Shown piece after piece: positions 8,805 to 17,934 of a DNA stretch of 64,000 bases. The position numbers and the translations under genes were made by a program. The notes below the pieces were generated by a model, which did not search any database, had not been told where the DNA came from, and was given only the letters and a program-made list of their open reading frames with translations. Each line of letters opens with the position of its first letter. Within the stretch, counting starts at the first letter, position 1. The DNA comes from Bacillus sp. OK048 (GTDB lineage Bacteria; Bacillota; Bacilli; Bacillales; Cytobacillaceae), in NCBI RefSeq assembly GCF_900103525.1, contig NZ_FNHN01000011.1, positions 93,427 through 157,426 of the forward strand. The letters run 5' to 3'.

Positions 8805-9191
8805 GTGAACGTATTATTTGTCATGGTTGGGGGATTTTTAGGAGCAGTTTCGAGATTTACCCTTGGAGAATGGATCCATTATGAAAATGGATTTCCTCTG
8901 GGTACTTTTTTGATAAATCTCATTGGATGTTTTTTACTAGGCTGGTTCCTTACCTTTATCTCTTTTCACAAAAATAGTAAACAAGAATTTACTTTATTTA
9001 TCGGAACGGGATTTATTGGTTCATTCACTACTTTTTCTACCTTTTCAGTTGAGACGGTACTATTGTTTCAGAATGGACACGCTATAGTTGGAATCCTATA
9101 TGTACTTACTAGCATTTTTGGGGGATTGTTCCTAGCATACTTTGGATATAAAATAGCTGTTACGAATCGAGAAGAAGGGGAAACACAGTGA
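8805..9191 (+). CDS. crcB: Fluoride exporter CrcB, first subunit
   Basis: A 128-residue, four-helix membrane protein with FLGAVSRFTLGEW, the GTFLINLIGCFLLG helix and the diagnostic GSFTTFSTFSVE stretch. CrcB/Fluc forms dimeric fluoride channels. It starts with GTG 8805 after AAGGAAGG and its end overlaps the start of a second crcB by 4 bp, so the two are translationally coupled and probably form a heterodimer, as in other Bacillus. No fluoride riboswitch was recognised upstream. Confidence 0.95.
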   Translation: MNVLFVMVGGFLGAVSRFTLGEWIHYENGFPLGTFLINLIGCFLLGWFLTFISFHKNSKQEFTLFIGTGFIGSFTTFSTFSVETVLLFQNGHAIVGILYVLTSIFGGLFLAYFGYKIAVTNREEGETQ

Positions 9192-9544
9192 TTTGGTTAA
9201 TTGGATTAGGCGGTTCTTTAGGAGCGGCAGCAAGATATCTCATGGGTAATTTTTTTATTAAAAAAAAGCATGTAATGCTATTTCCATTTGGAACCTGGAT
9301 TATTAATATTACTGGTTCTTTTCTATTAGGGTATCTAGCTAACCTTCATCAATCAGGTACCATCAATGATTGGGTGTGGCTTTTTTCTGGGGTTGGTTTT
9401 TGTGGAGCATATACCACTTTCTCTACTTTCGGTTATGAAACGATAACCTTACTACGATTAAATAAAAAAATGCTGGCTGGATTATATGTTTTAACCTCAG
9501 TGATCTTAAGCATTGGAACTGCTGCCTTAGGTTTTATTCTTTAA
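9188..9544 (+). CDS. crcB: Fluoride exporter CrcB, second subunit
   Basis: A 118-residue partner of the preceding CrcB with the same signatures (GGSLGAAARYLMG, GTWIINITGSFLLG and GAYTTFSTFGYE). GTG 9188 lies inside the last codons of the first gene, in the overlap GTGA. The pair probably assembles as an antiparallel heterodimer in the membrane. Confidence 0.95.
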   Translation: MIWLIGLGGSLGAAARYLMGNFFIKKKHVMLFPFGTWIINITGSFLLGYLANLHQSGTINDWVWLFSGVGFCGAYTTFSTFGYETITLLRLNKKMLAGLYVLTSVILSIGTAALGFIL

Positions 9545-9659
9545 ACTAGTACATTATTCAAGAATAATTTCATGATTTATTTAATAAAAATATGTTTTAC
9601 ACTAATAGGCAGATTCTATCATTATTTGCGCTTACAGGTTGGAAATTCCTTTTTAAAAA

Positions 9660-9674
9660 ATGAAAGCGCTTTAA
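9660..9674 (+). promoter_or_regulatory. cre site (CcpA) upstream of ilvA
   Basis: ATGAAAGCGCTTTAA matches the catabolite-responsive element consensus throughout. Its centre lies about 76 bp upstream of the expected start of the ilvA transcript, a position that fits CcpA activation rather than roadblock repression. Confidence 0.65.
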
Positions 9675-9708
9675 TAATTAACTAAATAATTAAAATAGTC
9701 AAATAATA

Positions 9709-9737
9709 TTGACGAAGCCTATTTACAGTGGTACTAT
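9709..9737 (+). promoter_or_regulatory. SigA promoter of the ilvA T-box transcript
   Basis: TTGACG (9709-9714) and TACTAT (9732-9737) with an exact 17-bp spacer. Transcription should begin near 9744, just before the T-box leader. Confidence 0.8.
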
Positions 9738-9751
9738 TTTATTAATTTAAA

Positions 9752-10020
9752 ATGAATCAATGAAGAGAACAGTAGAATTTGCACGATGTCCAAAGAGAGT
9801 CGACGGTTGCTGAGAGTCGATGTCACGGCAATTTTGAAAATCATCTCTGAGATGTGTAGCCGAAAGAGTAATTGTAGGCTATACCGGTTAGTCCACCGTT
9901 ACTAGGTATATGTATATATTTTTATACAATGATCGAGAGTCGCAGCCAGGTGGGTTTTAGCTGCGGAAGTAGGGTGGTATCGCGAGTTAACTCGTCCCTA
10001 TACAAGGGGCGGGTTTTTTG
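9752..10020 (+). promoter_or_regulatory. T-box leader, probably isoleucine-specific
   Basis: The T-box sequence AGGGTGGTATCGCG is at 9971-9984, preceded by a stem I region beginning near GAAGAGAACAGTAG. A terminator hairpin (CTCGTCCC with GGGGCGGG, then Ts) ends at about 10020. In the specifier loop region the triplet ATC at 9840-9842 followed by A is a good candidate for the Ile codon, which fits control of ilvA by uncharged tRNA-Ile. Codon assignment is inferred without a folded model. Confidence 0.9.
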
Positions 10021-10123
10021 TTGTGTAAAAAGCACAAAAGTTTAAGAAAAGCGCCTTTAATAAACAATTGAACGCCTTTAAAAATGGCGAATTTTAAAAT
10101 GAAAGAAAGAGGAGGAAAGTGAA

Positions 10124-11395
10124 ATGAGTCAACAAGTTGATCAGAAAGAAAAAGCTATTCAGGTGGAGGATATCATTATTGCAAGCCACACCATCAAGGA
10201 AGTGATTTCTCCTACTCCTCTACAGTTCAATCACCTATTGTCTGAGCGGTATGACTGTCATGTTTATTTAAAGCGTGAAGACTTGCAAAGTGTTCGTTCC
10301 TTTAAAATCCGCGGTGCTTATAATCGAATCAAAAAATTGACAGAAGAAGAATTGGAAAATGGAATTATTTGTGCCAGCGCCGGAAATCATGCCCAGGGGG
10401 TTGCCTATTCTTGTAATCATTTAAAAATAAATGGTAAAGTCTTTATGCCGAGTACTACGCCAAAGCAAAAGGTCAATCAAGTTAAATTTTGGGGTAAGGA
10501 ACATGTTGAAATTGTTTTAGTAGGGGATACATTTGACGATGCTTACGAAAAAGCAATGGAATGCAGTCAACTCGAAAATAGAACGTTTATTCACCCATTT
10601 GATGACCTAGATGTGATTGCCGGACAAGGGACCGTAGCAGTGGAGCTTCTAAATGAATGCCCAGAAAAAATAGATTACCTTTTTGCAGCAATTGGCGGGG
10701 GCGGTCTTGTCTCTGGAGTTGGAACGTATATGCAGCATTTTTCACCGGAAACAAAGTTAATAGGTGTCGAGCCGCAGGGGGCTGCAGGAATGAAGGAGTC
10801 GATTTCCAAGGGTGAAGTGACTTCATTGAAAGAAATTGACCCATTTGTAGATGGAGCTGCGGTGAAGACGGTCGGTTCAATGACCTTTAACATTTGCAAA
10901 GAGCTTGTGAAGGATATTGTTGTTATTCCTGAGGGGAAGGTTTGCACAACTTTATTAGCTCTTTATAATGAAAATGCCATTGTCGTTGAGCCAACTGGAG
11001 CACTTTCGATTGCAGCGTTAGACGAATATGCAGAAGAAATCAAAGGAAAAACGGTTGTTTGTGTTGTTAGTGGCGGTAACAATGATATTGGCCGGATGCA
11101 GGAAATTAAGGAGCGCTCGAAGCTCTACGAAGGATTACGTCATTATTTTATTGTTCAATTTCCGCAACGTCCAGGTGCATTGCGTGAATTTTTAGATGAT
11201 GTATTAGGTCCAAATGATGATATCAGCCATTTTGAATACACGAAAAAAAATAATCGTGAAACTGGACCAGCATTAGTCGGGATTGAGCTTAAGTCTAAAA
11301 ATGATTACTACCCATTAATGGAACGGATTAAAGCAAAAGGATTTGTATTCCGTGAGGTTAATAATGACAGTACCTTATACCAGATGCTGGTATAA
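10124..11395 (+). CDS. ilvA: Threonine ammonia-lyase, biosynthetic (IlvA)
   Basis: The 423-residue protein converts threonine to 2-oxobutanoate, the first step to isoleucine. The PLP lysine is in SVRSFKIRGAYN (about residue 62), the phosphate loop is GGGGLVSGVG, and the C-terminal 90 residues form an ACT-like regulatory domain (YFIVQFPQRPGALREFL). The ATG at 10124 follows AGGAGG. It stands alone behind a T-box leader and a cre site, and is closed by a terminator. Confidence 0.97.
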   Translation: MSQQVDQKEKAIQVEDIIIASHTIKEVISPTPLQFNHLLSERYDCHVYLKREDLQSVRSFKIRGAYNRIKKLTEEELENGIICASAGNHAQGVAYSCNHLKINGKVFMPSTTPKQKVNQVKFWGKEHVEIVLVGDTFDDAYEKAMECSQLENRTFIHPFDDLDVIAGQGTVAVELLNECPEKIDYLFAAIGGGGLVSGVGTYMQHFSPETKLIGVEPQGAAGMKESISKGEVTSLKEIDPFVDGAAVKTVGSMTFNICKELVKDIVVIPEGKVCTTLLALYNENAIVVEPTGALSIAALDEYAEEIKGKTVVCVVSGGNNDIGRMQEIKERSKLYEGLRHYFIVQFPQRPGALREFLDDVLGPNDDISHFEYTKKNNRETGPALVGIELKSKNDYYPLMERIKAKGFVFREVNNDSTLYQMLV

Positions 11396-11400
11396 ATTTA

Positions 11401-11428
11401 AAAAAGAGCCCAGCGATGGGCTCTCTTA
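11401..11428 (+). terminator. Terminator after ilvA
   Basis: GAGCCCA and TGGGCTC form a stem with a GCGA loop, flanked by A and T runs. It may also serve the convergent lipoprotein gene. Confidence 0.75.
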
Positions 11429-11429
11429 C

Positions 11430-12152
11430 CTATTCTAATTTAAAAACTGCTTCTCCCACACCTAAATCTGTCGTTAAGTTAATGACTACCTTTGCGTCTT
11501 CGTACGCTTCGTTGACGTATACGCCCTTCCCTTTGGAAATGAAACCGACAAAATCGGCAGTTCCAATTCCTTTTGAGGATTTAATTTTTACGCCGACATC
11601 TTTCGGGAGAATGATGGTTGATTTCCCAACACCTAATGCTAATGCTGCGTCAAAGCTATTGTCCCAATTGCCGCCAAGGTCAATCGTGATATCGCCGACA
11701 CCAGCATTCACATCTAATTCTTTTATTTTTAAACCCTTTAAATCTAAATTTGTATCTGAAGCACCTGAATTAACACGTAAATCAAGTGGGATATTATCTG
11801 AAATAGTGAGGTTCCACTCGTTTTTTAACTTACCAAATTTAATTTTATCAACTAGGCCTTTTTTATCCTGTTCTATAACCCCAATTCCTTTATCTCCTTT
11901 AAGCTTATAAGAGACTTCAGGTTTAAGCCTATCTTGATTATAGTCAATTGTACCCTCAACCCATTCATTTGTACCTTTTTCGACATTAAGTTCACCAGCA
12001 CCAAGGTTAAGTTCAAGCTGCAATTCTTTAGCCTTATCTTTCTCGATCGTGACTTTCCCATTTTCATCGTTACCATTTGCAAATATTCCACAACCTGATA
12101 CTCCTATAAGTAAAGATATAGCCAATGCACCCGACAAAATTTTCTTTTTCAT
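11430..12152 (-). CDS. Toast-rack domain lipoprotein
   Basis: A 240-residue lipoprotein with a signal peptide ending in the lipobox LIGVSGC. The rest is rich in short beta strands with repeated GVGD/GAGEL/GVGEA turns, as in the toast-rack (LiaF/DUF2154-like and DUF4097-like) beta-solenoid proteins. Some relatives take part in sensing of cell envelope stress; the role here is unknown. It stands alone with a clear AGGAAAAC-type ribosome binding region. Confidence 0.75.
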   Translation of the reverse strand: MKKKILSGALAISLLIGVSGCGIFANGNDENGKVTIEKDKAKELQLELNLGAGELNVEKGTNEWVEGTIDYNQDRLKPEVSYKLKGDKGIGVIEQDKKGLVDKIKFGKLKNEWNLTISDNIPLDLRVNSGASDTNLDLKGLKIKELDVNAGVGDITIDLGGNWDNSFDAALALGVGKSTIILPKDVGVKIKSSKGIGTADFVGFISKGKGVYVNEAYEDAKVVINLTTDLGVGEAVFKLE

Positions 12153-12399
12153 CTTGTTTTCCTCCCCAATTCTTAATCTACCATCATTGTACTAAAAGCA
12201 ATCAGGTTGAAAAAACGGCGCAAGATGGAATCTGCTCTCAGACTTGAGACCTATGGTAATTAATCCCTTTATAACAATTTTACTACGTAACTAGAAGAAT
12301 CTCTAATAATAACTAAATAGGGTAACAATTCTAGCACTGTAAACCATATATCATTTATAATAATTTAAAGATTAAAATAAATAACAAGGTGGGGGCTAC

Positions 12400-13992
12400 G
12401 TGTCAAAGACAATTTACACAAATGGATTAATTTATACCCTAGATTCTAACCAGCCAGTGGTTGAATCTGTAGTGGTTGAAAATGGCAGGATTATAGATTT
12501 AGGTTCACACCATGAAATGAACTTGCAATGGGGAAGAGCAGGATCGGAAATTGTTGATTTAGGCGGAAAAATGGTAACCCCAGGTCTAATAGACAGCCAC
12601 TTACATTTATCAGGTTTGGCATTTAATTTCTTAGACTTAGATTTGACAGGCATTAAATCGAAAGCTGAGATGTTAAACAAGATTAAGCAAAAAGCAGCTA
12701 CCGTCGCACCTGGTAAGTGGTTAATTGGAATGGGTTGGGATGAAAATCTGTTTACAGAAGGGTCGATTCCTACTATAGAAGAATTAGATTATGTAGCACC
12801 ACACTGTCCGATTTACCTAAAGAGAGTTTGTTATCACGCATTTTTAGTGAATAGCAAGGCACTTGAAATGAGTCACTATCATCCTTCCAATGAAGTACCT
12901 AAGGGTGGAAGTGTTGTTCTCGATCCACAAACCAAAAAGCCGACTGGAATGCTGTTAGAGTCAGCTTCCAAAATTGTCACGAAACATATTCCAGAAAAAA
13001 CATATGAAGAGCTAAAAAATGGTTTGGGACTTGCAATGAAATTTGCGATTAAGAAAGGGTTAACAAGTGTACATACCAATGACCCTGCTTATTTAGGCGG
13101 ATTAGAACAAACGTACAAAATGTATAACGAATTAATCAATCATGAACACAACGGGTTACGCTGTAATCTTTTGATCGACTATCCATTTCAATCTGAGTTA
13201 AAAGAAAAAGGAATGTTTGCCGGTTTTGGTAATGAGAAATTGCAAATTGGCGCAATAAAAATTTTCGCTGATGGAGCATTTGGAAGAAGAACAGCCTTGT
13301 TATCGGATCCATATAGTGATGAACCAAGTAAATATGGCGAAGCGATGCAAACTCAGGACATCCTCTTTACCATTGTGAAAGAGGCAAGGGAGCAATTCTT
13401 CCCAATTGCCGTGCATACCATCGGTGATAAAGCATTGGAAAATGTTCTCGATATCCTAGATCAATTTCCAAAAGTGAATTATCGAGATCGGATTATACAT
13501 ACTTCATTAGTTAGAGAGGATTTAATTCAGCGATTAGCAGATCCAAATATCGTTGCTGATATTCAACCGCGGTTTGTAGTGGGTGATTATCCGTGGGTAA
13601 TTGAAAGAATAGGTAAGAAGCGCGAATCTTATTTATATGCATGGAAATCCTTACTATCAAATGGTGTGATTTGTGCCGGCGGTTCTGATGCCCCTGTAGA
13701 ACCTGTTGATCCATTACTAGGTATTCATGCAGCCGTCACGAGGAAAACACCAGGTAAACTCGAGACCTGGAATGAGGATCAGAATATCTCCATGCATGAA
13801 GCCGTAAAGCTATTCACGATTGGCGGTGCCTATGCAACAAACGAAGAGGCTATTAAGGGAACGATTTCAAGAGGAAAATTAGCAGACATGACCGTTTTTT
13901 CGAAGGACCTCTATTCATTGGAAAACCCTGACGAATTATTAAAAACAAATATTGAAATGACCATTATTGATGGGGAAATACAGGGTATCTAG
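12400..13992 (+). CDS. Amidohydrolase family 3 protein (YtcJ-like)
   Basis: The 530-residue protein has the metal-dependent amidohydrolase pattern: DSHLHL metal site near residue 68, HTIGDKALENVL near 345 and GGSDAPVEPVDPL near 425. It resembles YtcJ/N-substituted formamide deformylase-like enzymes, whose natural substrates are mostly unknown. It starts at GTG 12400 after AAGGTGGGGG. The 247 bp upstream hold AT-rich sequence without a confident promoter. Confidence 0.85.
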   Translation: MSKTIYTNGLIYTLDSNQPVVESVVVENGRIIDLGSHHEMNLQWGRAGSEIVDLGGKMVTPGLIDSHLHLSGLAFNFLDLDLTGIKSKAEMLNKIKQKAATVAPGKWLIGMGWDENLFTEGSIPTIEELDYVAPHCPIYLKRVCYHAFLVNSKALEMSHYHPSNEVPKGGSVVLDPQTKKPTGMLLESASKIVTKHIPEKTYEELKNGLGLAMKFAIKKGLTSVHTNDPAYLGGLEQTYKMYNELINHEHNGLRCNLLIDYPFQSELKEKGMFAGFGNEKLQIGAIKIFADGAFGRRTALLSDPYSDEPSKYGEAMQTQDILFTIVKEAREQFFPIAVHTIGDKALENVLDILDQFPKVNYRDRIIHTSLVREDLIQRLADPNIVADIQPRFVVGDYPWVIERIGKKRESYLYAWKSLLSNGVICAGGSDAPVEPVDPLLGIHAAVTRKTPGKLETWNEDQNISMHEAVKLFTIGGAYATNEEAIKGTISRGKLADMTVFSKDLYSLENPDELLKTNIEMTIIDGEIQGI

Positions 13993-14173
13993 GAATATCG
14001 TTTTAAATATTTCGAATAGATATTAAATCTAAAAAAATTGGATATTACTAGTAAGATGAAATAAAGTTTAAAAAAAATGTACTTATACTAACTGGGTAAA
14101 TGGTTAGAGGAAGAAGGAATTTGATTTTATTTCTAGAATTTTTAATGAATGTAGAAAAGTGAGGGTGATAATT

Positions 14174-14527
14174 ATGATGATAAAAGGTTTCGGGGGAATA
14201 TTTTGGCGGACTAACAATCTAGATGCTATAAAAAAATGGTACAGTGAAGTGTTGAATATTGAAATAGAAAATTGGAATGGTGCTATTATCAAACCCCAAT
14301 CAGGAAATGAAACAATCTTTTCTTTCTTTACTGAAGATGACAGCTATTTCCCAACCGATCAGCAAGTGATGTTAAATTTTCAAGTTGATAATCTCAATGA
14401 TACGATTAAACATCTTGAACAAATTGGTGTACCTCTAGCAAGGGAAAAAGAGATTAGTGAATATGGTAATTTTATTTGGATTAAAGATCCTGAAGGTAGA
14501 CAAGTTGAGCTATGGGAAAAATCATAA
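14174..14527 (+). CDS. VOC (glyoxalase/dioxygenase-fold) protein
   Basis: A 117-residue protein with one betaalphabetabetabeta unit pair: GIFWRTNNLDAIKKWYSEVL near the start and the closing motif GNFIWIKDPEGRQVELWE, which carries the usual metal-binding Glu. The family includes glyoxalase I-like and fosfomycin-resistance enzymes; here the function is unassigned. ATG 14174 is preferred because GAGGGTG is suitably placed; a GTG lies upstream. Confidence 0.85.
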   Translation: MMIKGFGGIFWRTNNLDAIKKWYSEVLNIEIENWNGAIIKPQSGNETIFSFFTEDDSYFPTDQQVMLNFQVDNLNDTIKHLEQIGVPLAREKEISEYGNFIWIKDPEGRQVELWEKS

Positions 14528-14617
14528 TATTAGACACATGGTAACAAAGATAATAAAATTGAGTCAGATCGTGTAAAATATGGGCAATTAAAATTAGTAG
14601 AGTAGGGGTGTCGAGAA

Positions 14618-15079
14618 ATGGATGATCGTTTTTTTCGAAATGCAATGGGGAAATTCGCAACGGGAATTACCGTTGTTTCTACGGAGGTAGATGGGGAATC
14701 ACATGGAATGACAGCAAATGCGTTTGTTTCTGTCTCTTTAACTCCAAAATTAATACTAGTATCAATTGATAAAAGAGCAAGAATGCTGCCTCTTATTCAA
14801 CAATCCAAAAAATTTGCCGTAAGCTTTTTATCCGCAGATCAACAAACAGAATCTATGCGTTTTGCAGGCCAAATTAAGGAAGAAACTCCTTATAACTTTG
14901 AGCAATTCGGCGAGTTACCAGTAATCCAGGGTGCACTGGCTAACCTGACCTGTAACCTTTATAATGAGGTTGAGGCAGGAGATCACATCTTATTTATTGG
15001 TGAGGTTACTGATCTTAAGGTAAATGAAGGGGATCCATTGTTATATTTCGGCGGCCAATATCGCAAAGTATCAGAATAA
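14618..15079 (+). CDS. Flavin reductase family protein
   Basis: A 153-residue FMN-binding split-barrel protein with MGKFATGITVVSTEVDG and GMTANAFVSVSLTPKLILVSI, the signature of HpaC/DIM6-type NAD(P)H:flavin reductases. These supply reduced flavin to a partner monooxygenase; no partner lies beside it. The ATG follows GGGGTG. A terminator follows the stop. Confidence 0.88.
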   Translation: MDDRFFRNAMGKFATGITVVSTEVDGESHGMTANAFVSVSLTPKLILVSIDKRARMLPLIQQSKKFAVSFLSADQQTESMRFAGQIKEETPYNFEQFGELPVIQGALANLTCNLYNEVEAGDHILFIGEVTDLKVNEGDPLLYFGGQYRKVSE

Positions 15080-15090
15080 CAAGAGTAGAC

Positions 15091-15119
15091 AAAAGCTGTC
15101 GTATGGCAGCTTTTTCTAT
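15091..15119 (+). terminator. Terminator after the flavin reductase gene
   Basis: AAAGCTG and GGCAGCTTT pair around a short loop and are followed by a T run. Confidence 0.7.
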
Positions 15120-15166
15120 TGTACTTCGTGGTTCGTATTGTACAATAGGAGAAGGAGGGATAGCCT

Positions 15167-15397
15167 TTGTTGAAAAAAGTAAGAATTGTCCTAGGAATTG
15201 TGGTTTTATTATTAGCAGCATTTGGTTTAATCACTAAAAACTTCGTGGCACAGCCAATCATGATGGTAGGTCTAAGTGCCTTTATATTAGTTGGCGGGAT
15301 AGATGAACTTAAAAAAGGGAACAAACGTCGTGGCTATATGAATATCTTCCTTTGCGTATTTGTTATAGCGGTATTGGTACAATCATTCATCAAATAA
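15167..15397 (+). CDS. Small membrane protein, DUF3953-like
   Basis: A 76-residue protein with three hydrophobic segments (IVLGIVVLLLAAFGLI, PIMMVGLSAFILVGGI and NIFLCVFVIAVLVQSF) separated by short charged loops. This matches the small DUF3953/YczI-type membrane proteins of bacilli, with no known role. It starts at TTG 15167, 8 nt after GGAGG; a second TTG follows immediately. Confidence 0.75.
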   Translation: MLKKVRIVLGIVVLLLAAFGLITKNFVAQPIMMVGLSAFILVGGIDELKKGNKRRGYMNIFLCVFVIAVLVQSFIK

Positions 15398-15399
15398 AA

Positions 15400-15433
15400 G
15401 GTAAAAAAAAGCCATCATAGATGGCTTTTTACC
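15400..15433. terminator. Bidirectional terminator
   Basis: GCCATC and GATGGC with extended flanking A and T runs, lying between two convergent genes and usable from both strands. Confidence 0.8.
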
Positions 15434-16340
15434 GTTTTACTGATGCTAATATAAAAATTGTTGCAATAATAGATAGGGCACCTAACCATTCAATTGGGCT
15501 AAAGGAAACATGAAGCCATACCACGGCAAGGAATGCTGCCGAGAGTGGTTCAATACAGGCTAATAGACTAGCTTCAGAAGCTTTTATGTATTTAAGGCTT
15601 TCCATAAAGCACAAGAACGCGATTAATGTACCAACAATAACCACAAAAGTGACCGCTGTAAAAGAAGTAAGGGACCAGTGACCTTGGAATTTCCATGGAG
15701 GATGGATGAAACTTAAACCAACTCCACCAATCATCATACCCCAGCCAACAGTTAAAGCCGTTCCCCATTTTGAAAGCAGGCTAACTGGATAAAGAGTATA
15801 GAATGCTAGTGCAAATGCAGATAGAATTCCCCAGCCAAAGGCAGGACCAGAAATTGCTAGAGTATGGATATTTCCTTTCGTGACGAGGAGAAATGTCCCT
15901 CCAAGCGCTAGTACAATTGCTATCAGCTCATGTTTCACTGGTAATGTCCTGGCATGGAAGCATAAATATAAGGCAATCATAACAGGTGCCAAGTATTGCA
16001 AAACTGTAGCAGTAGCAGCATTTCCTTGCTCTATTGCTGCAAAGAAGGTATATTGAACGCCGAGCATTCCGAAAATCCCAAATACAATGAGGAGAAAAAG
16101 ATCCTGTTTGTTTTTCCAAATCCTCCATATATTTTGCTTCCCAACAGTATGAGAAAAAATTAGCAAACCCGTTCCTGCTAGGAGCAGTCTTATAACTACG
16201 AGCCAGCTTGAACTAAAGCCTTGCTGATGAAAAAGATATTGGGCAACTGTCCCAGAAACGCCCCAAGATGTCGCTGCAATAAGAACTAATAGAATTCCTT
16301 TAGTCCTTGGGTACGACATTACAGCACCAATTGTATTCAT
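15429..16340 (-). CDS. EamA/DMT family transporter
   Basis: The 303-residue protein has ten membrane helices in two EamA repeats (for example GNAATATVLQYLAPVMIALYL and the second copy KYIKASEASLLACIEPL), like B. subtilis YicL. It probably exports a metabolite. ATG 16340 follows GGGGGT; the upstream ATG at 16364 has no ribosome binding site. Confidence 0.88.
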   Translation of the reverse strand: MNTIGAVMSYPRTKGILLVLIAATSWGVSGTVAQYLFHQQGFSSSWLVVIRLLLAGTGLLIFSHTVGKQNIWRIWKNKQDLFLLIVFGIFGMLGVQYTFFAAIEQGNAATATVLQYLAPVMIALYLCFHARTLPVKHELIAIVLALGGTFLLVTKGNIHTLAISGPAFGWGILSAFALAFYTLYPVSLLSKWGTALTVGWGMMIGGVGLSFIHPPWKFQGHWSLTSFTAVTFVVIVGTLIAFLCFMESLKYIKASEASLLACIEPLSAAFLAVVWLHVSFSPIEWLGALSIIATIFILASVKR

Positions 16341-16439
16341 AAAAATACCCCCAAAAACAACCATTCTATTAATTTAGCAGAAAAGTAGTAAGGTTAAAAG
16401 GGGAATTCGGTGAAATTTGTACGGGGATCTGCTGCATTG

Positions 16440-16502
16440 GCGAGTAAATTACATAAAACCGCGAGTAAAATGTCCAAATCGGCGAGTAAATGCATTTATT
16501 AT
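16440..16502. repeat. Intergenic array, three copies of a 21-bp unit
   Basis: GCGAGTAAA begins at 16440, 16461 and 16482, an exact period of 21 bp, with the intervening bases less conserved. It lies between two genes on the minus strand and codes for nothing evident. Confidence 0.7.
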
Positions 16503-16595
16503 TTCGCTATTATTTGAAGAATTCCTCCAATTTCAACCATTTTTACAAAAGAAAAAGCCAATAAGCACTAAAAATATGCTTAATGGCTCTAATGA

Positions 16596-16997
16596 TTATT
16601 TAGGAGTTAAAGTCTTAATAGAAATAGCTGGGGAGTAGGAGGTTACAATACAACCTTCTAAATTTTGTTCATTTAACAGGCCTAGTTGGAGGGCAGATTT
16701 TATTTTTGCATCATCGGGTTTTTTTACGATTTGAATGAGTTCACTCATTTTTAATGCCTCTAACCTTTTAACCGTTACATCTTCGTTGTATTTTTCAATC
16801 TTTCTCATTTGCCGCTGCAGTTTATAGCCATTTATTGTGATTTCGGCCTTATTATTGGGACCAACTAGTTTATTAAAATAGTTATGAAAAGTATCTTTTA
16901 AATCATTCAATTCTAACTCGATTTCCTTTTTCTTTTTATTAAGTTCGTAATAGTTAACCAACATCTCATCTGTAATGAAGGAATCATCCTGTTTCAC
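16596..16997 (-). CDS. Conserved hypothetical protein, helical
   Basis: I do not recognise a named family. The 133-residue product is charged, with a predicted coiled coil (NKKKKEIELELNDLKDTFHNY) and a central TINGYKLQRQMRKIEKYNED segment, somewhat like small phage-type helper proteins. GTG 16997 (or TTG 17000) lies just after AAGGAGGAGAGG; the ATG at 17054 has no such site and would add 19 residues. Confidence 0.6.
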   Translation of the reverse strand: MKQDDSFITDEMLVNYYELNKKKKEIELELNDLKDTFHNYFNKLVGPNNKAEITINGYKLQRQMRKIEKYNEDVTVKRLEALKMSELIQIVKKPDDAKIKSALQLGLLNEQNLEGCIVTSYSPAISIKTLTPK

Positions 16998-17181
16998 CAA
17001 GTTCCTCTCCTCCTTATCGAACGTATATTCCAATATATTAGCTTTCAATAGCATTTAGTACGATTAAATCCTAGTTATCAAAAATAATTATTATAAAAAG
17101 AGTGCTTCATGTTGAAATATTCGGGGTGCACCGAAAATAGGATGAAGGTAGGATTTGCCCAGTTTTTTATCCAAAGAAAAA

Positions 17182-17208
17182 AACCTCAATATTTCATTGA
17201 GGTTTTTA
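17182..17208 (-). terminator. Terminator of the tre operon
   Basis: AACCTCAAT and ATTGAGGTT form a 9-bp stem; on the minus strand it is followed by a T run. It overlaps the treR stop codon at 17206. Confidence 0.8.
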
Positions 17209-17922
17209 GTGTGTCCTTCGGGCAAAGTCGACAAAGCGGAATTTGTCAGGTCGATGCCGGGATTCGGTGTATTGAAAGAGGGTGGCATCCTCTAAATATA
17301 CGTAGTTTTTAATCACGACTATATTATGAAAACCATCTAGGTCTAAAAAAGCTCGGTCTTCTGCTGTTGGTTCTTCAACGACAATTTCCTTTTTTGCAAA
17401 GCTTATTTTCAAGTTCAAATCATTTTCAAGGTAGGCATAGATAGAATCCTCACAAATTTCTTCTGTGATCGAAGGGACGAATTTTGCAGCAAGAAAATCT
17501 TTATCTAGAATGATCTTCTTGCCACCAATTTCCCTTGTTCTAACTATTTTCCACACCTGGTCCTTACCAGAGAGCTGCAGCTGTTGCTTGATAAAGGCAT
17601 CAGGCTTGATAATAAGCGATAGCTCATTGACTATCGTCCTTGGCTTTTTTTCCATTTTGTCAGCGAGTTCTTTAAAACTGACCAAGCCTGATACTGGAAA
17701 ATCAAATTTGTTAATATCGATAACGATGGAACCTTTGCCTCTTACTTTTTGGATATAGCCATTTTGAGCCAGCAGGTTTAAGGCTTTTCTTATCGTCTCT
17801 CTTGATGTATCGTACTGATCCTTCAGCTCATTTTCAGAGGGAAGAAGGGAATTCTGCGGGATTTCTCCGTTCTTAATTTGACCTACGATGGTATTAAAAA
17901 TAATTTGGTATTTGTTTGTCAT
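17206..17922 (-). CDS. treR: Trehalose operon repressor TreR (GntR family)
   Basis: The 238-residue protein has an N-terminal winged helix (SENELKDQYDTSRETIRKALN and YIQKVRGKGSIV) and a C-terminal UTRA effector domain (from about residue 90). TreR binds trehalose 6-phosphate and releases the tre operators. It is the last gene of treP-treA-treR, 12 bp after treA. Its predicted sites lie at the treP promoter. Confidence 0.93.
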   Translation of the reverse strand: MTNKYQIIFNTIVGQIKNGEIPQNSLLPSENELKDQYDTSRETIRKALNLLAQNGYIQKVRGKGSIVIDINKFDFPVSGLVSFKELADKMEKKPRTIVNELSLIIKPDAFIKQQLQLSGKDQVWKIVRTREIGGKKIILDKDFLAAKFVPSITEEICEDSIYAYLENDLNLKISFAKKEIVVEEPTAEDRAFLDLDGFHNIVVIKNYVYLEDATLFQYTESRHRPDKFRFVDFARRTH

Positions 17923-17934
17923 AAAAATCTCCCA

